The notes under the pieces were generated by a model. It ran no database searches. It worked only from the letters and a program-made list of their open reading frames with translations, and was not told the DNA's origin. The position numbers and the translations under genes were made by a program. Positions 1-11,471 of a stretch of 64,000 nucleotides of DNA are shown piece after piece; position 1 is the stretch's first letter; each line of letters starts with the position of its first letter. The DNA comes from Nageia nagi. Its lineage: Eukaryota; Pinophyta. The stretch spans positions 4,898,001 to 4,962,000 of the forward strand of contig JBITNC010000002.1 of the NCBI GenBank assembly GCA_050084985.1, in the 5' to 3' direction.

Positions 1-1004
1 CTTCTAATGTTTTGCAAAAGTTTGTAACATGCCCTTTTCGTTGATATAAGCACAATATGCCTCAAAGTGTTCCAAAGGGGTATCATCATCAACTTTTTCA
101 AGTGGGTGTAGGAGGCCTTTCTTCATTAAGTCCTACAAAAGAATTCTTGGTTGAATTGAAAATATGTAGTTGATATCCTTTGAGGAAGTAGACCTTTGTG
201 CCTTTGGAGGAGTCGGGTCTAGCCGCTATATTAATTGGTTTCTTCTCTTTCTTGACATATGGTTTCCTATTATTTTTGAAAAAAGTGTTAGATGTATATT
301 TAAGCTCTCCTATAGATGATAAAACTTTTTCTTTTACACCAATTGTTGAACTAAAGTAATAAAACCAACATCCTTAGCACTTGAAGCATGTAATTGAAGT
401 ATAGGAATAATAGATTCATGAAATATGCCATATATCTCATATTCATCTAGTTTAGCTTGAATAGTTTGCCATACCTTTTTGAAGTGTAATACATACTTCT
501 CTATGGTTTCATTGTTTCCTTGACAAAGTGCACATAATTTCGATATATTTCCTTATTCTTTAATATTATGCTTCTATTGACCCATAAATGTTTGAACTAA
601 GGTTTTAAAGGAATCAATAGACTTCCCAGGTAAAGAGTAAAACCATTGAGTAGCATCACCTTTCAAACTCTTTAGAATTTAGCCATTTACCTCTCATCCG
701 AACCCAGTTTCAACAAGTACTCCTCCTGAAAGCTAATGAGATGTTGCTTGGGATCTTGTTCACCACTGAACATCTCAAACTTGGGGGTCTTGTGATCAAG
801 TGGTAGGGAAAAATTGCAGATGTCATCCGTCAAGGGTGAAATGAAAAGGCCATCACTGTCATTAGGATTTGATGGTGGGGAGGTATTGGATGAACCTCCT
901 AGATTAGTCGAATTAGAACTTGGATTATTGTTTGTAGTAATCTCCCTTTGCAAGTCCAAAATATTCATGTTCAAAGCTTGAAACGTGGTTGTTAGCTGAT
1001 CCAT
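1..1004 (-). pseudogene. Ty3/gypsy-type gag remnant, runs off the window start
   Basis: An intact stretch at 1004-687 (MDQLTTTFQALNMNILD..., ending in MFSGEQDPKQHL) leads, after a frameshift near 680, into LKSLKGDATQWFYSLPGKS, a clear retrotransposon gag core (about 670-590). Further down, stops interrupt the frame, and near 110-10 FEAYCAYINEKGHVTNFC resembles the gag zinc-knuckle region. It is non-functional. The rest of the element would lie to the left of the window. Confidence 0.75.
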
Positions 1005-1110
1005 CTTAACATCGCTAGCATCCTAATAATAGAGATATACGATGTTGGCGGCCTGATCCTGATAAGAAGGGTTAGTGCAATCTTACCTCTAGGGCAAGAT
1101 AAATCGAACA

Positions 1111-1126
1111 GTTAGGTTCACCAAAA
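1111..1126 (-). promoter_or_regulatory. Primer-binding-like site of the gag element
   Basis: On the minus strand, TTTTGGTGAACCTAAC follows ...TCTACA, the likely LTR 3' end at 1127. The same TGGTGAAC-T-ACTGTT pattern follows the LTR at 21552, supporting a shared primer site. The tRNA was not identified. Confidence 0.5.
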
Positions 1127-2476
1127 TGTAGATCCAAAATAATGCATATAATTGTTTATAGGGTTGGTTAATGCACTATTAGGACTACTTTGTAAATATT
1201 GACATATATCACATAGAGATGGCAATAACATGTAATAAGAACGCAACAATGTTTACTTAGATTCGATATTCATTTTGTTAATCAAAAAATGCATAAAGTA
1301 CAAAGCATACATTCATGAACAAGCACATCACCGACGTCATAGGATGAGCGAAATTACAAACATGAACAAGAATGTAACGATGAGCAAATTAACGAATAAT
1401 CAAATGAACATACATGCGAACTTACCAAATAATAAATGTGTAATATAGATAGGCAAAAGAAGTTGCAATCCTTCAAATGATCTTCAATTGATAATATTTG
1501 TATTAGCTTGAAATGATTATTAGCCCATGATTCCATCATGATCTATAGGTCATCAAATGATGCCTTTATATATGATACAAGTTTATATGACTTTGATATT
1601 TTGACCCCTTGTACATTCCATAAGGTTCAAATACATGGCCTACACATTTTTTATACATTTTTAATCCCTTTTTAAATAATACATTGTTAAGAGATTAAAA
1701 TGATTTATTAAATACATAAAGGTTTATTTTGAGGCTTCTAAACTAATACCATAACCTATGTATTACTTGGGAACCAACCCTAAGAGCATGACCAAATGTT
1801 ATTGCATAATTAATAGGATGAATAATTATACATACATTATTGAACATCTTGGTCATGGAATCTATCTTGAGGAAGCTTTGAACATCATTAGAAAAATCCC
1901 CATAAAACTCGAATTAAATGTGTGAATATGATTTGCTTAGTACTTGTAGATCATATAAGAATGTAGAAAGATATGAATTTACAGTAAAAAATATTTTTTG
2001 TTAGACATTCATAAAAAATAGAGGAATTAAGAACATACTTGGATGTGTTTTAAGCCCCCTCCTTATAATCATGCCCTCATCCAACTCAAGTGAGGGTTTG
2101 ATATGGATTTGAAGTGCTTAGAAATGACTCAAGGGTTTCAAATAGATTGAGTATTTGAAATGGATTCCTACATGGATTCCAAATGGATTTGAAATGAAAT
2201 GGCTTAGTAAGCTTCAAAGTGCTTTAAAATTGGTTCTCCTCTCCATTTTTTATTTTTCCATGCATAGATTTTTTAATTTTTTGGAGTAATTTTTAACAAT
2301 GATTCAAAACTATCATGCTGTATATTATGATGTTATTAACTATCATATATTGTTTATCCATCGTATATAGTTCATTACCATTATTTTTTACGGACAGTTC
2401 TAAACCAACCTCTTATGTTGTATGATAGTAGTTAAGTATCACTATAAAAAACCATTGTATTGTTATCACCCTTATT
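1127..2476 (-). repeat. Probable LTR and flanking sequence upstream of the gag remnant
   Basis: AT-rich non-coding sequence with A/T runs and repeated GGATTTGAA-like words at 2090-2200. The LTR end at 1127 is supported by the primer-like site; the other end was not located. No second copy is in the window. Confidence 0.35.
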
Positions 2477-2495
2477 GCCCTTTTTTGATGTAGTG
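2477..2495. repeat. CACTA-type terminus
   Basis: Reads CACTACATCAAAAAAGGGC on the minus strand, like the first bases of a CACTA transposon end. It would belong to an element extending left from 2495. No partner end was found. Confidence 0.35.
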
Positions 2496-2565
2496 AGAGG
2501 TTGTATAAAATACTTTGATAAGTGGCTTGATTTATTGGGCATATATAATAACATAGCCCCTTTAG

Positions 2566-2870
2566 CACTACTAAAAACCACCCTATTTGTGTCGATTTTG
2601 ACATCGAAACACGGTGTATTTTTTTGCATTTAAACACAAAAAAATAATGCAAAATAAGACGCTAAGTGATGTCGGATTTTGGGTCTTTTTTTCATCATTT
2701 TTAATGTCAAAATTTGCATTGAAATGCATCAGAAATTATCATTTTTCGCATCAATAAGCATCGTTTTTAGTGTCATCTTCTACATCATTTTGCATAAACT
2801 TTTGCATCATTTTTTACGTCATCCAACGTTTTTTGCATCAAAATTATTAAAAAATTTTAAAAAATAATTA
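2566..2870 (+). repeat. CACTA-like end with subterminal repeats
   Basis: CACTACTAAAAACC at 2566 matches CACTA terminal inverted repeats. The next 300 bases repeat words such as GCATCATTTTT, ACGTCATCC and GACATCG in both orientations, as in CACTA subterminal regions. The opposite terminus was not found. Confidence 0.4.
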
Positions 2871-3136
2871 TTATTATTATATTTCAATACAAATTTAATA
2901 ATATATTACAATAATATTAATATTACAATATTATTAATATTTTATAATTATGAATAGATTTTTATTTAATTTTAATAATATTATTTGCATTATTTATATT
3001 TTAGTATACTTTTATTATATTTTAATAAATATTTAATAATAGCATTTATTATATTATAATAGCATTCCATGTTTAGTTGAGCATAAAAATATCAACATCA
3101 TATTAACATTCATAAATGGCGTCCACATCATGAGTA

Positions 3137-3790
3137 CTATGACTCAACATCAACATCCTCACTTCTTGACTCACTAACAGACTCACTACCTGACTCACTA
3201 GTAGACTCACTACCTAACCCATTGTTAGTTGACCCACTAGATGACTTATCATCATCATCATCGACTAGATCTCCAAACAAATTATCGTATTCAATCTCAG
3301 TATTTGCATCCTCCAGTAGCTCGTGCTCGATCAATTGCATGCCATGCTCCTCTAATTGACCCTATGATACACCCACCTACGATGCACTCACCTATAAATA
3401 ATAAGAAAATAAAAGTTAGTAAACAATCAAAACTTACCAAAAATATGCATCACCTACAACAAATTCATGTGTATATGAATTAAAATAATTGTAATTACTT
3501 ACACCAACATCTAGCCTTTCCTTCAAGGCCTTGTAACCATATGTGATGCCAAAATATCATTCCTCATAATTAGGGAACGGATTGAAATCTCTTAACTATA
3601 AAAAAAAATATTAATTACTACTACACTATAAAAAATTATCTATTCATTTTCAAATATTAAAATATCATTGAAAATCACTAAATGCACTCACGAATTAGGC
3701 TTCCACATGTCTCGCCCCTCCACTTCCCGATTGATGCATAAGCATGCGTCCCAATTTGGCAACTCAGGATTTCACTAAAGTTATTAAACA
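3137..3790 (-). pseudogene. Degenerate coding stretch with Asp/Ser-rich end, possibly CACTA cargo
   Basis: The minus frame at 3340-3137 encodes DLVDDDDDKSSSGS then a Ser-Glu-Gly repeat. Upstream in other frames are ITYGYKALKERLDVGV (about 3560-3500) and LPNWDACLCINREVEGRD (about 3760-3690), which look like formerly coding sequence. The family was not recognised. Its position beside the CACTA-like end suggests transposon cargo. Confidence 0.35.
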
Positions 3791-3991
3791 AATACGAAAT
3801 CCTATTTCTCGAAGTTTGTAGAGCCTCTTTTATTGAAAATTATATTAAAAATACAAAATCTAATCCAATTGTAAAAACAATAACATATTTTAAATATGCA
3901 CTCTCTTATCTGCAACCTTGCAAAAGTTTATAAAAAACTTCTTCGAAAAACATCATCAAACACAACCAAAGTCAACAAAGTACATTGCCAT

Positions 3992-5216
3992 TGTTACGAC
4001 CTTGAAGTTACAGGTCCAAAGCCAAAGGTCGGCTCACCAAACCTAGTTTCAAGCCAAAAGAGCAAGTAGAAATTTAAAATTGAAGGATCAGGATCCTAAA
4101 GGTGATCAAGATCCCGAGGGGAGAGGGAATCCTGGTCCCTTAGGATCCTGATCAAGCTTAAGGATCTCAAACCAGACTAGGATCTCAACCCTGTGCTGAA
4201 CAAAATTGAGTCCCAAGACTTCCTCCAAAGTGGGATTCATCTTCTTACACTTACCTAAAATCAAGATTGATGTCTCTTCACAAGTTTATCAAGTCTTTAC
4301 AAGTGGCTTATGAAGATAGATTAAATATCATGCAAGTTATGCAGCTTGAAATAATATCTTAGGAATGAACACCTATATTGTTGTGAATTTTTCATCTTTG
4401 TGTGAAACAAGTCAAGGAATAATTATTGAAAGAAGTATGAAAATTCACAATTTAACCAACTGGGCAGTTAAATTGAATTGAAAGATTTCACTTACACGAA
4501 ACATTCAACAAGGATTAATTCTTATGATAATTATTTGACATGAGAAACATGATTCAAGTTATCACACAAATATTTAAAGATAAAGTTGCACTTATTTGAT
4601 TGATCAAGGATCCCCTCGTTAAAAAGGAGGATTGTAGAATCTCGTGTTGTCCCAATTTTTCCTTGACAAGAAAAACTAGTTAACATATAATTCACCCAAT
4701 GTGGGCTACATTCACCAAGAAATATCTAGTTACTTGTATTACATCAATACAATCTCCATGAAAGGAACAACCCTTCAACACAATCAACTACAACCTCTCC
4801 TCTCCAATACACTAGTATCTGTTCATGAGTTTCTCTCTCAATCACAACATAACAACTCTCACCATGATTACACATTACATCAAGTACTCCCTCCAATCTC
4901 TACACCAAGATCACTCATGGCTCTACACCAAGCTCGTAGCATCATTATGCAATCACCTTGAATCGCCATACTATAGTGCTTTACCATGCATCTTCTTTAA
5001 TGGAGGAGCATCACCATGCATCTCCAAGCATCTACATCCTTTCTCTCTAATGGAGAAACTGAATACAATGATAATTACATAATAATCCCCCTTCTTGGAG
5101 CATTTACTTATTTATAGAACTAACACCAACTATACATGCTAAAATAAGCATAATATAATTAACATAATCCCCACTTAAGGCCTAGTTCAAACTTAGAAAG
5201 TTTACAATTAGAAAAA
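3992..5216 (-). repeat. LTR-like segment
   Basis: A less AT-rich block bounded by TG (TGTTACGACC) and CA (AAGTTTACA), with CTATAAATAAG on the minus strand near 5105-5115 as a TATA box. The flanks give no convincing target duplication, so the limits are approximate. Plus-strand frames inside it look non-coding. Confidence 0.4.
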
Positions 5217-5929
5217 ACTTAATTTTAACCATTTGTAAAATTAGTTTTTCTTTTTTCCCTTTTTTCGCCTCTAGTAGAAATCAAACTCCAAAACTTCACA
5301 AATTTTTGATATCTTATTTAGGATTACTCTGATAGATCTATGAAAATACATTTTTTTAACTAGTTATTAAGGACCTATCTAAAATCCCAATCTTCTCAAG
5401 GACTACTTCGGTAGTTTCATGAAATAACATTTGTAAAAACATGCTTTGAGGCCCTGTCCAAAAAAAAAACATGTTTTTAGTAATTAAAAAATAATAATTA
5501 AAACAAGTCTTTTAACATCCTTTTAAACTCAATGGTTTGTAGGACCTATCAAAATTTTTCCATAATATTTTAATTACTTCGTTTACAATATATAATTTTA
5601 ATTTATCACTATTTAAAATAGTTATGTTAATGTGCATACCTTGTAAAATAAAGTGATTTGTCAAAATCTTTTAGCCAACCTTATTTTTAAGATATTGATG
5701 AGTTATACAAATTTGTTGAGCAACTACAAATAGCCTAAACCATAATACAATTTTAAAAACTGTAATATAATTCACTTCATATATAATACAATTACAAATC
5801 AATAACTTATTTCTTTTTACATAATTTTAATTTTTAATTTGTTTGATTTAATTTTTTTGATATGACAAAAGGTACCTTCGCATGACTAGAGCATCTATTT
5901 CTTCAAAATCATAGGATTATCCATATGTG
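5217..5929. other. AT-rich sequence without recognised features
   Basis: Short similar phrases on GACCTATC/GGCCCTGTCC and TGAAATAACATTT recur at 5335-5560, but no gene or defined element was seen. Confidence 0.5.
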
Positions 5930-6078
5930 TAGGGGAGTTGGAGAGAGTAGCTGAAAACTCTCAAATGGATAATGAGAGACCTCATGTTCAAATCTTCCCC
6001 CTCATATGTAAGTAGACATGTAACATATTGTGGATGCAAATATAACCCTCACAAACTTGTAACTCATCAAAAAAAATC
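5930..6078 (+). mobile_element. tRNA-derived SINE-like copy
   Basis: An A-box-like stretch near GAGAGTAGCTGAAAACTC, then a B-box-like ATGTTCAAATCTTCC about 50 bases on, ending in an A-run (CATCAAAAAAAATCAT). The layout fits a SINE; no target-site duplication was defined. Confidence 0.4.
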
Positions 6079-6384
6079 ATAAGATTTAACACTAAACTCA
6101 ACCACATTTATACTTTCTAAAAAAAGAAAATTATTATAACACATAAAAACAAAAAGATTTGAACCTCAATTTCCCACAAAACATTCTCATAACTTCCTTA
6201 GATGAACAGTTCATTTAAATTAATTTTAAATCATATTTTATTATTTTATCTCACAAACATCATCTACATATAGCATAAAATTTAAGAAATTGCTTGGGTC
6301 AAATTAACTTAATTTGGGGATTAAATTAATTAACATCGTTGGCATATGTTAATTATGAAAGATAATTATAATTATAAAGAAAAT

Positions 6385-7110
6385 GTGCAGATCAAACCCT
6401 GCGAGACTCTTCATGCTGAAAGGCCTTAATGAATCTCTACTCTGCAAAGGCCTCTCGTGAAATAGAATGCGAAAGTTGGATTTGTTGCAGAGTATTTAGG
6501 GTTTTCGCGATCTAAGATATCCAAGATACTGAAGCTTTAAAATACGAAACCCTAAGTAGTACTACTCTGCTTCACCATTAATTCGTAAATGCAGAAGAAG
6601 AATGAAGAAAGTAAAGGCGGTGGTCGTCAGTTCGAACCGCACAAGTAGAAATTCGTCCGTTAATTATTATTTTTTAGCCTACTGAAAATCTCCTGAGACA
6701 ATACTTGACGGATACGAAGAATCTGAATCTGTTTCACAAGCAAGGATGACAGAATAAAGCCTCATACCTTAAATGTCCGTCAGTCAAAAGTCACTTTCTA
6801 CATCAGAAAATAAAGTTCGGTGAAGAAGCCCGTGGTCCACGGTACGAATCTCCCTTCTATATGCCCTTTGCCCTGTGAAAGAAATTATAGGATCTTCTGC
6901 TCTCGTCTCAGGCATTTCTGACAGAAGATCTGAAGGCTACAGGTAACGGTGGGGAAGAGAATTGTACAAATTCTTCAAATAAAAGATCTGGCAATCGCGA
7001 ACCGAGATTTCTGTCAGTTGACAGAAAATGTGCCCTCGTAATATCTTTAAAAGTAATCTGCACTGTGAGGAGGATGGCTCTTAACCAGGTACAATAGAGA
7101 TAATGTAGCA
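6385..7110 (+). other. GC-richer exon-like patch, possible captured gene fragment
   Basis: The base composition is clearly richer in G+C than the flanks. It has AAACCCTAA telo-box words near 6550, a short frame from ATG at 6591 (MQKKNEESKGGGRQFEPHK), and an open stretch of about 65 codons at 6890-7085 (LLLSSQAFLTEDLKATGN...RRMALNQ) between an AG acceptor (TTATAG) and a GT donor (CAG before GTACAA). No family was recognised. It could be a gene 5' fragment carried by a transposon or a decayed gene. Confidence 0.3.
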
Positions 7111-8286
7111 CGTGTAGATGCTTAAAATTAGTTGTTTTAAATTTATTTTTTTAAGTTTTGATTTTATCATAAGATATTAGTTTATTTTTGTATATGTTTT
7201 TTGCAGTTTAATTTTGATATTATTTGATACAGTCTTAGTTATTTGTGAAAGGTTTTTTTTCCTTTTCTATCTTCTACATGCAATCTTATCATTAAATTTT
7301 TGTTATGAAAAATATAGAAATTTTATTAGATATTTTTTAGTTTCAAATTTTAGGTTACTAGGAGTTTTCTATATTTGGTGGGCTTTGATTGTAAAGTTAA
7401 AGAATTCTCACTTAAAATAAATTTTTTAAAATTGTTTATTTCATGTAGTATTTATATTATAGTATTACAATGATATTGTAAAGAGTCATAGAAGTAAAGA
7501 TGAAGATTCAAAAACTTCACAAAGGTTCAAAAATGATCTAATTTATGATCTTAAAAATAATAATACGATTTGCTTCATGTGCTATACAATTTTCATACAA
7601 GTACATACTTATTCCTTTTTATGTAATTTCTATTTTGAGTTCAGTTATTATTGAATTAATTCAAGCCATAAACATCTTATAAATATGTTGTAGATATTAG
7701 CATAAAATCATATTGTCGCTTGGTTGAATAAAAGATTATCTCTCTTTTCATTTATGTAAAATAATTTAGCTTAAATAAAATAACTTAGTTTCAAGATTAA
7801 GTTTATATATAAATATTTTGGTGAACCTTGATTATCTACAAACATATTTGTAATTTGAATATTTTTTTTAATTTATTTGGAATTAAATTTCTTGATAATT
7901 CTTACTTTAAACCTTATAATTGAAGAGCTTTATTTAAATCTATTCTGAAATTACAATGCAGAAACAAATAAATAAAAAAAAACAACAATCTCAAAAGCAA
8001 AAGGAACATACGAGACTTATCCTAGTTCATCCAATGTGGGCTACTCCAACATGTCAAGAGCTTCTTCTCTTTATATTATTGCTTACATTGAACAATTTGC
8101 CACAAATAGCACATTACAATGAATATATAAGAAAACTCTCAACCTTAAATCACAACGTGGTATTAAAATTCCATGGACTAAACCATCCATCCTTGCACTA
8201 AGAATAGATGTATATGTACGTATGAGAATGAAGGTAAACATATATTCATATTTAAGAATAGATAGTTTATTTTATTCATATTCAAG
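7111..8286. other. AT-rich intergenic sequence
   Basis: No credible gene. The phrase ATCCAATGTGGGCTAC at about 8030 also occurs at 4697, pointing to a shared old repeat. Confidence 0.5.
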
Positions 8287-8330
8287 AATATATATATATA
8301 TATATATAATATATATATATATTTTTTTTT
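8287..8330. repeat. TA microsatellite with T-run
   Basis: About twenty TA units, interrupted once, followed by ten Ts. Confidence 0.9.
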
Positions 8331-8359
8331 TATAGTTTTAACTTATATAAATTATATGG

Positions 8360-9640
8360 GAAATGTCAACACCATATTCCAATGATGATTAAGTTGGCAT
8401 GTAGAGTAACTACATTGAAAGAGATGAATTCATTCTATTGCATTTCCCTCAAAAACCTCTAGAGCCTCCTCATAAGCCATTTTGTGTAGCCTGCAATCAT
8501 TAAATTCCTTGATACGATGTATCCCTACTACATTTATGAGTAGTACATGACCTCTTGTATGATCCCAAGTTTTGCACATATGTCTATAGGGCACTTGCAA
8601 CCATAACATTAACTGAAATCCACTTTTAAAGAGTTATTGATGTGTATATAAACCTTGTTGCATATCTCCAAGATTGGTGCATGCTTTTAAGATGTTGGGA
8701 AAGTGATTTGTTATAGATGGATTATGTTTGTTGTTGATTTAGTGAAACAGTGTTAATGTCGGTCGAGAAGAACCATTTCTTTGGAAACTCGAAATTAGCA
8801 TTTTCCATGAAAAGATGTCTCATTCAACCTTAAAAACATTTAACTTTGTGGGCATTTGTCAAACAACCATAGTTGTGGCTAAGTCTATTTTGCATAATCT
8901 TGGGCATAGACGAGTAAAATTTAATTGTGAATATAATTGCTAACTTTTTGTTATGTTGGCAGAGAAGCGATTCTCTATCATCAACCTCCACATCATGCAA
9001 CATAAGTATTGTATTTGGAATATACCCTACTACCTTCATTGTATTTGACAATGATTCTAGTTTTTTGTAGATCTACTATGTTTTTTGTGTGATCTATCTC
9101 CTATAGAAAAAAACATCATCCCAACTATCTACTTCACCATAAATATTTGAAAGAATAGGATAAGATGGAGCATATTAAGACTCCAATAATAATAAAAAAA
9201 AATGGTTGCTTCCACAAAATTCCCTATTCCTACATTCTTTTTTCATGTATAAATATTAAGTAGAGAGATACACATACCCAATTCATGTGTTTATGGGCAT
9301 TTTGACAATGAGGTTCTAATCTTTCTCAAGATAGCTCACTCAACCAAGAAGATCAGCAATGCTTGTATAATGATTCATTCACAGAATAATTCAATTAGAA
9401 TCACTTATGCTATTAAATTATTTATACTATTTACAGCTCTCATCTATTAGACCTATATGGATGGATGCAAGTAGAACACATAGAAAGGTTGTATTGTGAG
9501 GGTTGGTTCCCAAGTGCTTCATCATATCAAAGAGTTTTAAGGGAATCCTTGTTGTAACCATGAATTGCATATCCTCCAATCATTGTAGTCCATGACACTG
9601 TCTTTGCAAACCCTTCATTCAAGTCACACATTTCATAGTA
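8360..9640 (-). pseudogene. PPR (PLS-DYW type) pseudogene with parts out of order
   Basis: From 9620 downward, in several frames with stops: SWTTMIGGYAIHGYNKDS, LKLFDMMKHLGTNP, TTFLCVLLASIHIGLIDE (PPR repeats), HYTSIADLLG, PSYPILSNIYGEVDSWDD (E motif), then at 9051-8830 MKVVGYIPNTILMLHDVE and LLCQHNKKLAIIF, the start of a DYW domain. Directly after that, at 8820-8360, come DIFSWKMLISSFQRNGSS, FPNILKACTNLGDMQQG, VASAL-TYVQNLGS and EEALEVFE, which are upstream-type PPR repeats. The DYW domain should be C-terminal, so the order is permuted or two decayed copies abut. PPR-DYW proteins edit organellar RNA; this copy cannot work. Confidence 0.85.
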
Positions 9641-10366
9641 GTTATATGACTTTTCGTTGTTATCTTATAGCTTTTCTTTTTGTTGTTTGTTCTATGGGAT
9701 TTAAGTCATGAATGAAAACAAAATATATCTTTATTATAGACTACACTTTAGCTTCAAAAAAGGAGAACAATTATTCTTAAGCAAACAAATTCTACCTTGA
9801 AACAAGGCCATAACCATTATATTCATTTTATCATTTGATTTTATCTCCAAGTGTTTTTGCACTATTAATTGTCAAATGTGTTAATTGAAACGGCATTGCA
9901 TCAACAATTCACTATAGCTCTAGTAAAACAAATGCTTCAAAATTGTTTATATATTTTTATGATAGTTGACATTATTCAAGATGTAGATCAATTATTCTCG
10001 TTGTAAATGCATATGTTTTTGAATTCAAATGCACTAAAATAGTTTTTCAAATATTCATATGATTTTTAAATAATCTATCTACTTTCAAAATAGTTGGATT
10101 AATTCTTATCATTATTTTTATTTTAAAAAGGGGTCTAATCTTGTGAGGTTAATATGTTTTAAATGAAAGACAATATCAATACCTTGAATAATATAATTAA
10201 GTGATTTAAATATATTATTGTCAATTGGCCACATTTATTTGAATGAGGAGTAATTTAATCAAAATACCATATGTGGATTTATGCATTATTCTTATGATAT
10301 GGAGAAGTAGACAATGTATGATATGATTTTTCATGGTTATACTTGGTTTGCATCTTGATTTGAAAG
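9641..10366. other. AT-rich sequence without recognised features
   Basis: No gene, repeat boundary or RNA seen. Confidence 0.5.
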
Positions 10367-10375
10367 ATGTCTAAG

Positions 10376-10870
10376 TCAAGGAAAAGAATATCTAGGCAAG
10401 AGATATTCATGAGACATATTAAGAGGAAGATTTGTATATTTACTTTGAAATGGTATTGGTTTTTAAAACATATTGAGTTTAATGTGAATGAGGTAGACCA
10501 CCTAGCTCAAGGGGGTAATATCATCTTCAATATTCAAGAGTTCAAGATAGAGATGTTGATTTTTATGATATGTGATGAAAGCATGATTGTTATGTTTAAC
10601 ATTATTGGGAAACAAATAACCTTAAGATTATTTATTTACCTTGTTTGAGTACCTCTTAGGTTGAGGAAAGAATGTCAAGTGATGGTGTTTAAGAGACTAA
10701 ACATGGGGATTTTGGAATAATCTGATATTGATGCATTCTCAGTTGAAATGTTTTATGAATTATCAAGGATGTTACATTAAATTGTTTTGAGAACCTCTTA
10801 AGACAAGGAATGAATATCTAGGTGTGAGATATTCCTGAAACCTATAGAGAGAAAGATTGTTATTTTATTT
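10376..10870 (+). repeat. Diverged direct repeat pair
   Basis: The block at 10376-10440 (AAGAATATCTAGGCAAGAGA followed by ATTCATGAGACATAT...) recurs at 10805-10860 (GAATATCTAGGTGTGAGA, ATTCCTGAAACCTAT...). A shorter version of the lead, CCTCTTAGGTTGAGGAAAGAATG, is at 10652. The 93-codon frame at 10367-10648 overlaps this repeat and has no recognisable domain, so I do not call it a gene. Confidence 0.5.
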
Positions 10871-10904
10871 ATGTTTGATGTAATACATATATTATATAGT
10901 TGCA

Positions 10905-11160
10905 TTTGTTGTGAGGCATTAGTGTAGTGGTAAGGTCTTTTGGTCTCCCTTTGGGAGGTCATAGGTTCCAACCCCACAAGCCAAAGAGAGGAAAACTATA
11001 CTCTTGTGGAGGGATAATAAAGGAAGTAAAACATGTTTAGGTGTTGGTAGAGATCGACCAAGGTTTCCTACATGGTAGATTATAAGGACTCCCCATTACA
11101 TGCATATGGATATAGAATCCTCAAAACTTTACCCTAAAATTTTTTACAACATGAATTTGA
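10905..11160 (+). mobile_element. tRNA-derived SINE
   Basis: TTAGTGTAGTGGTAAGG is a good pol III A box and GGTTCCAACCCC, about 45 bases on, a good B box. They are followed by a tRNA-unrelated body of about 170 bases. Ends and target duplication are not certain. Confidence 0.65.
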
Positions 11161-11219
11161 TCCAACCCTCATTCAAGTAATCTTTACCCTGATCGGGGAG
11201 TAGGTAATTATAAGAAGTC

Positions 11220-11471
11220 ATGGATGGATGGCCACCTCCTTGTAGTCATAAATATGCATGGCAAGGCAAACTACCAAGCAAAATCTCGCTCATTCCACCT
11301 ACAAGTGGTAGTACGAAGGATGGATTCCAAACGACGAAGGTGGTAGTAGAGGATTACATAGGAAAAGTTGGTCGGGTAAAAAATATAGCTCTCCCTCAAA
11401 ATTCTCCTTTGCAATCAACAAGAATGGGTGGTGATCCAATGCAAATTGAGTCAACGATGTTTGCAATATAA
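11220..11471 (+). other. Small ORF of unknown nature
   Basis: An 83-codon frame, MDGWPPPCSHKYAWQGKLPS onward, directly after the SINE. Its composition is less AT-rich than the surroundings and plausible for protein, perhaps a retroelement gag piece, but no domain was recognised. Following sequence (about 11540-11660) reads NCMNLLGVDLAIHIRAST, also gag-like. Confidence 0.25.

Noticed and set aside
6618-6650. tRNA T-arm-like CAGTTCGAACCGCAC
   Set aside because: TTCGAA is a simple palindrome and no D or anticodon arm is found at suitable spacing.
7214-7420. Hydrophobic 68-codon frame as a membrane protein
   Set aside because: Phe/Leu/Ile codons are expected from the T-rich composition; no start context or homologue recognised.
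10367-10648. 93-codon plus-strand ORF as a gene
   Set aside because: It overlaps a diverged direct repeat, is AT-biased and has no recognisable domain.
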